Source of the DNA: Halorussus aquaticus
GTDB lineage: Archaea > Halobacteriota > Halobacteria > Halobacteriales > Haladaptataceae
Assembly: GCF_024218795.1 (NCBI RefSeq)
Contig: NZ_CP100401.1
Coordinates: forward strand, 62,001-126,000
Direction of reading: 5' to 3'
DNA: 64,000 bases
The position numbers were made by a program, and so were the translations under genes. This document shows, one piece after another, positions 62,907 to 64,000 of the stretch (within the stretch, counting starts at the first letter, position 1; the number at the start of each line of letters is the position of its first letter). The notes under the pieces were generated by a model. It ran no database searches and had not been told where the DNA came from. It saw only the letters and a list, made by a program, of their open reading frames with translations.

Positions 62907-64000
62907 ATGCAAGAACACGAAGAAATACTCAACAGAATGACGGACGCCTTCTTCGCACTGGACGACGAGTGGCGGTTCACCTACGTCAACGAACGCGCCG
63001 AAGGGATTCTCCGTCCGGCCGCTACGTCCGAAGTGGCGAACGACCTCCGGGGCGAGTCCATCTGGGAGGCCATCCCGGAGGCGGTCGATACGCGGTTCCA
63101 CGACAAGTACTGCGAGGCGATGGCGACCCAGCAAGCGGTCAGTTTCGAGGAGCACTACGAACCGCTCGACGCGTGGTTCGACGTTCACGCGTACCCCTCC
63201 GAGACGGGTCTCTCGGTCTACTTCCGGGATATCAGCGAGCGGAAGCGACTCGAAGCCGACCTGCGCCGACGCGACGAGGTGTTCCAGCGCGTCTACCGGG
63301 TCATCGCGGACAAGTCCGCGTCGTTCGACGGGAAAATCGAGTCGCTGCTGGCCATCGGTAGCGACGCGCTGGACACCGATTACGGCGCGCTCTCGAACGT
63401 GACGGACGACGAGTACGTCTTCGAGTTCGTTCACCCCACCGACGGAGACACCCGGCCCGGCGACACGCAACCGTTGGACGAGACTCACTGCGAGCGGGCC
63501 ATCGTCACCGAGGAGACGCTGGTCGCTTCGGACATCGCCGAGGACGCGCCGGACCTCACTGACCGGCCGGGCTACGCCGAGCAGGGAATCGAGTGTTACG
63601 TCGGGACGCCCGTACTGGTCGACGGAGACGTGTACGGAACGTTCTGCTTCTACGACGACGAACCCCGGCGCGTCCCGTTCTCGGACTGGGAGGTCACGCT
63701 CGTCGAACTGATGGGTAACTGGGTCAGTTACGAACTGGAGCGCGAGCGACGCGAGACCGAACTGTCCCGACAGCGCGACCGGTTCGAGGAATTCGCGGAC
63801 GTCATCTCACACGACCTGCGGAATCCGCTCAACGTCGCCGAGGGGCGGCTATCGCTGGCCCGCGAGGAGTACGATAGCGACCACCTCCACGTCGTCGCCG
63901 ACGCGCTCGGCCGAATCGAAGCCATCGTAGAGGACACGCTGACGCTGGCCCGCGAGGGTCGCACCGTCTCGGACCCCCCATCGGTCTCTCTCGGCGACCT
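62907..64000 (+). CDS. PAS-GAF sensor histidine kinase (3' end beyond window)
   Basis: The frame is open to the right edge; 364 full codons are visible. Residues ~1-115 are a PAS domain (MTDAFFALDDEWRFTYVNER), followed by a short coiled link (RKRLEADLRRRDEVFQRVYR), a GAF domain (~135-270; HCERAIVTEETLVASD and VGTPVLVDGDVYGTFCF), then HisKA: FADVISHDLRNPLNVAEGRL with the phospho-acceptor His at about residue 302. The ATPase domain is off the window. ATG 62907 is preferred; GTG 62868 would add 13 residues. The cognate regulator is not nearby. Confidence 0.9.
   Translation, partial: MQEHEEILNRMTDAFFALDDEWRFTYVNERAEGILRPAATSEVANDLRGESIWEAIPEAVDTRFHDKYCEAMATQQAVSFEEHYEPLDAWFDVHAYPSETGLSVYFRDISERKRLEADLRRRDEVFQRVYRVIADKSASFDGKIESLLAIGSDALDTDYGALSNVTDDEYVFEFVHPTDGDTRPGDTQPLDETHCERAIVTEETLVASDIAEDAPDLTDRPGYAEQGIECYVGTPVLVDGDVYGTFCFYDDEPRRVPFSDWEVTLVELMGNWVSYELERERRETELSRQRDRFEEFADVISHDLRNPLNVAEGRLSLAREEYDSDHLHVVADALGRIEAIVEDTLTLAREGRTVSDPPSVSLGD

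Overview
The window is high-GC chromosomal DNA from a haloarchaeon (class Halobacteria). Predicted proteins are strongly acidic. There are many Tat (twin-arginine) substrates, small zinc-ribbon proteins and winged-helix regulators. Family-level signatures point the same way: a HalX response regulator, a bacterio-opsin-activator-type HTH protein, a PGF-CTERM surface protein and a fused subunit I+III haem-copper oxidase. The genus cannot be fixed from sequence alone; a Halorussus/Haladaptatus-like organism is a guess. No rRNA, tRNA, CRISPR array or transposase was recognised.

Layout. 0-2.2 kb: the 3' end of an ABC sugar-binding protein, a small winged-helix regulator and a HalX response regulator. 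2.4-5.5 kb: a ParA-type ATPase overlapping a small partner gene, flanked by a cluster of unusual arrays in which a CG dinucleotide recurs every 6 bp; a 22-bp perfect palindrome sits between the TATA box and the start codon of the ATPase gene. 5.5-12.3 kb: regulators, a stand-alone MCM N-terminal-like protein, and a large FAD/Fe-S oxidase that carries one 6-bp-period array inside its reading frame. 12.6-22.8 kb: an aldolase/threonine-synthase-like pair, a CDGSH protein, an Old-Yellow-Enzyme relative, a degenerate Nudix protein, an HTTM membrane protein, a KhtT/KhtU-like antiporter pair, a thioredoxin-fold protein with a palindromic in-frame insert, and a glutathionyl-hydroquinone-reductase-like protein.

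23-44.7 kb: aerobic respiration and cell-surface genes. Three haem-copper oxidase subunit I genes are present: two solitary ones (23.0-24.8 and 42.9-44.7 kb) and one fused I+III in an operon with subunits II and IV. NikR, a membrane protein, a 1189-residue PKD/PGF-CTERM surface protein, an XPB-type helicase, a secreted beta-helix protein, a tRNA-binding-domain protein and a Tat-exported glycoside hydrolase lie between. A short N-terminal membrane module ending in R-(I/M)-E-D-W is shared by both solitary subunit I proteins and by a separate 144-residue protein at 37.2 kb.

44.9-49 kb: three unrecognised, lower-GC exported-protein genes in one transcription unit, followed by a tyrosine-recombinase-like gene with substituted catalytic residues; this looks like an acquired or variable segment. 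49-64 kb: membrane and small proteins, a one-domain flavoprotein, a metallo-beta-lactamase nuclease-like protein, regulators, then an exported iron/redox group (DyP-fold protein, ferritin-like protein, P19/Tp34-like lipoprotein), an MFS exporter, a DJ-1/PfpI protein, and the start of a PAS-GAF histidine kinase cut by the window end.
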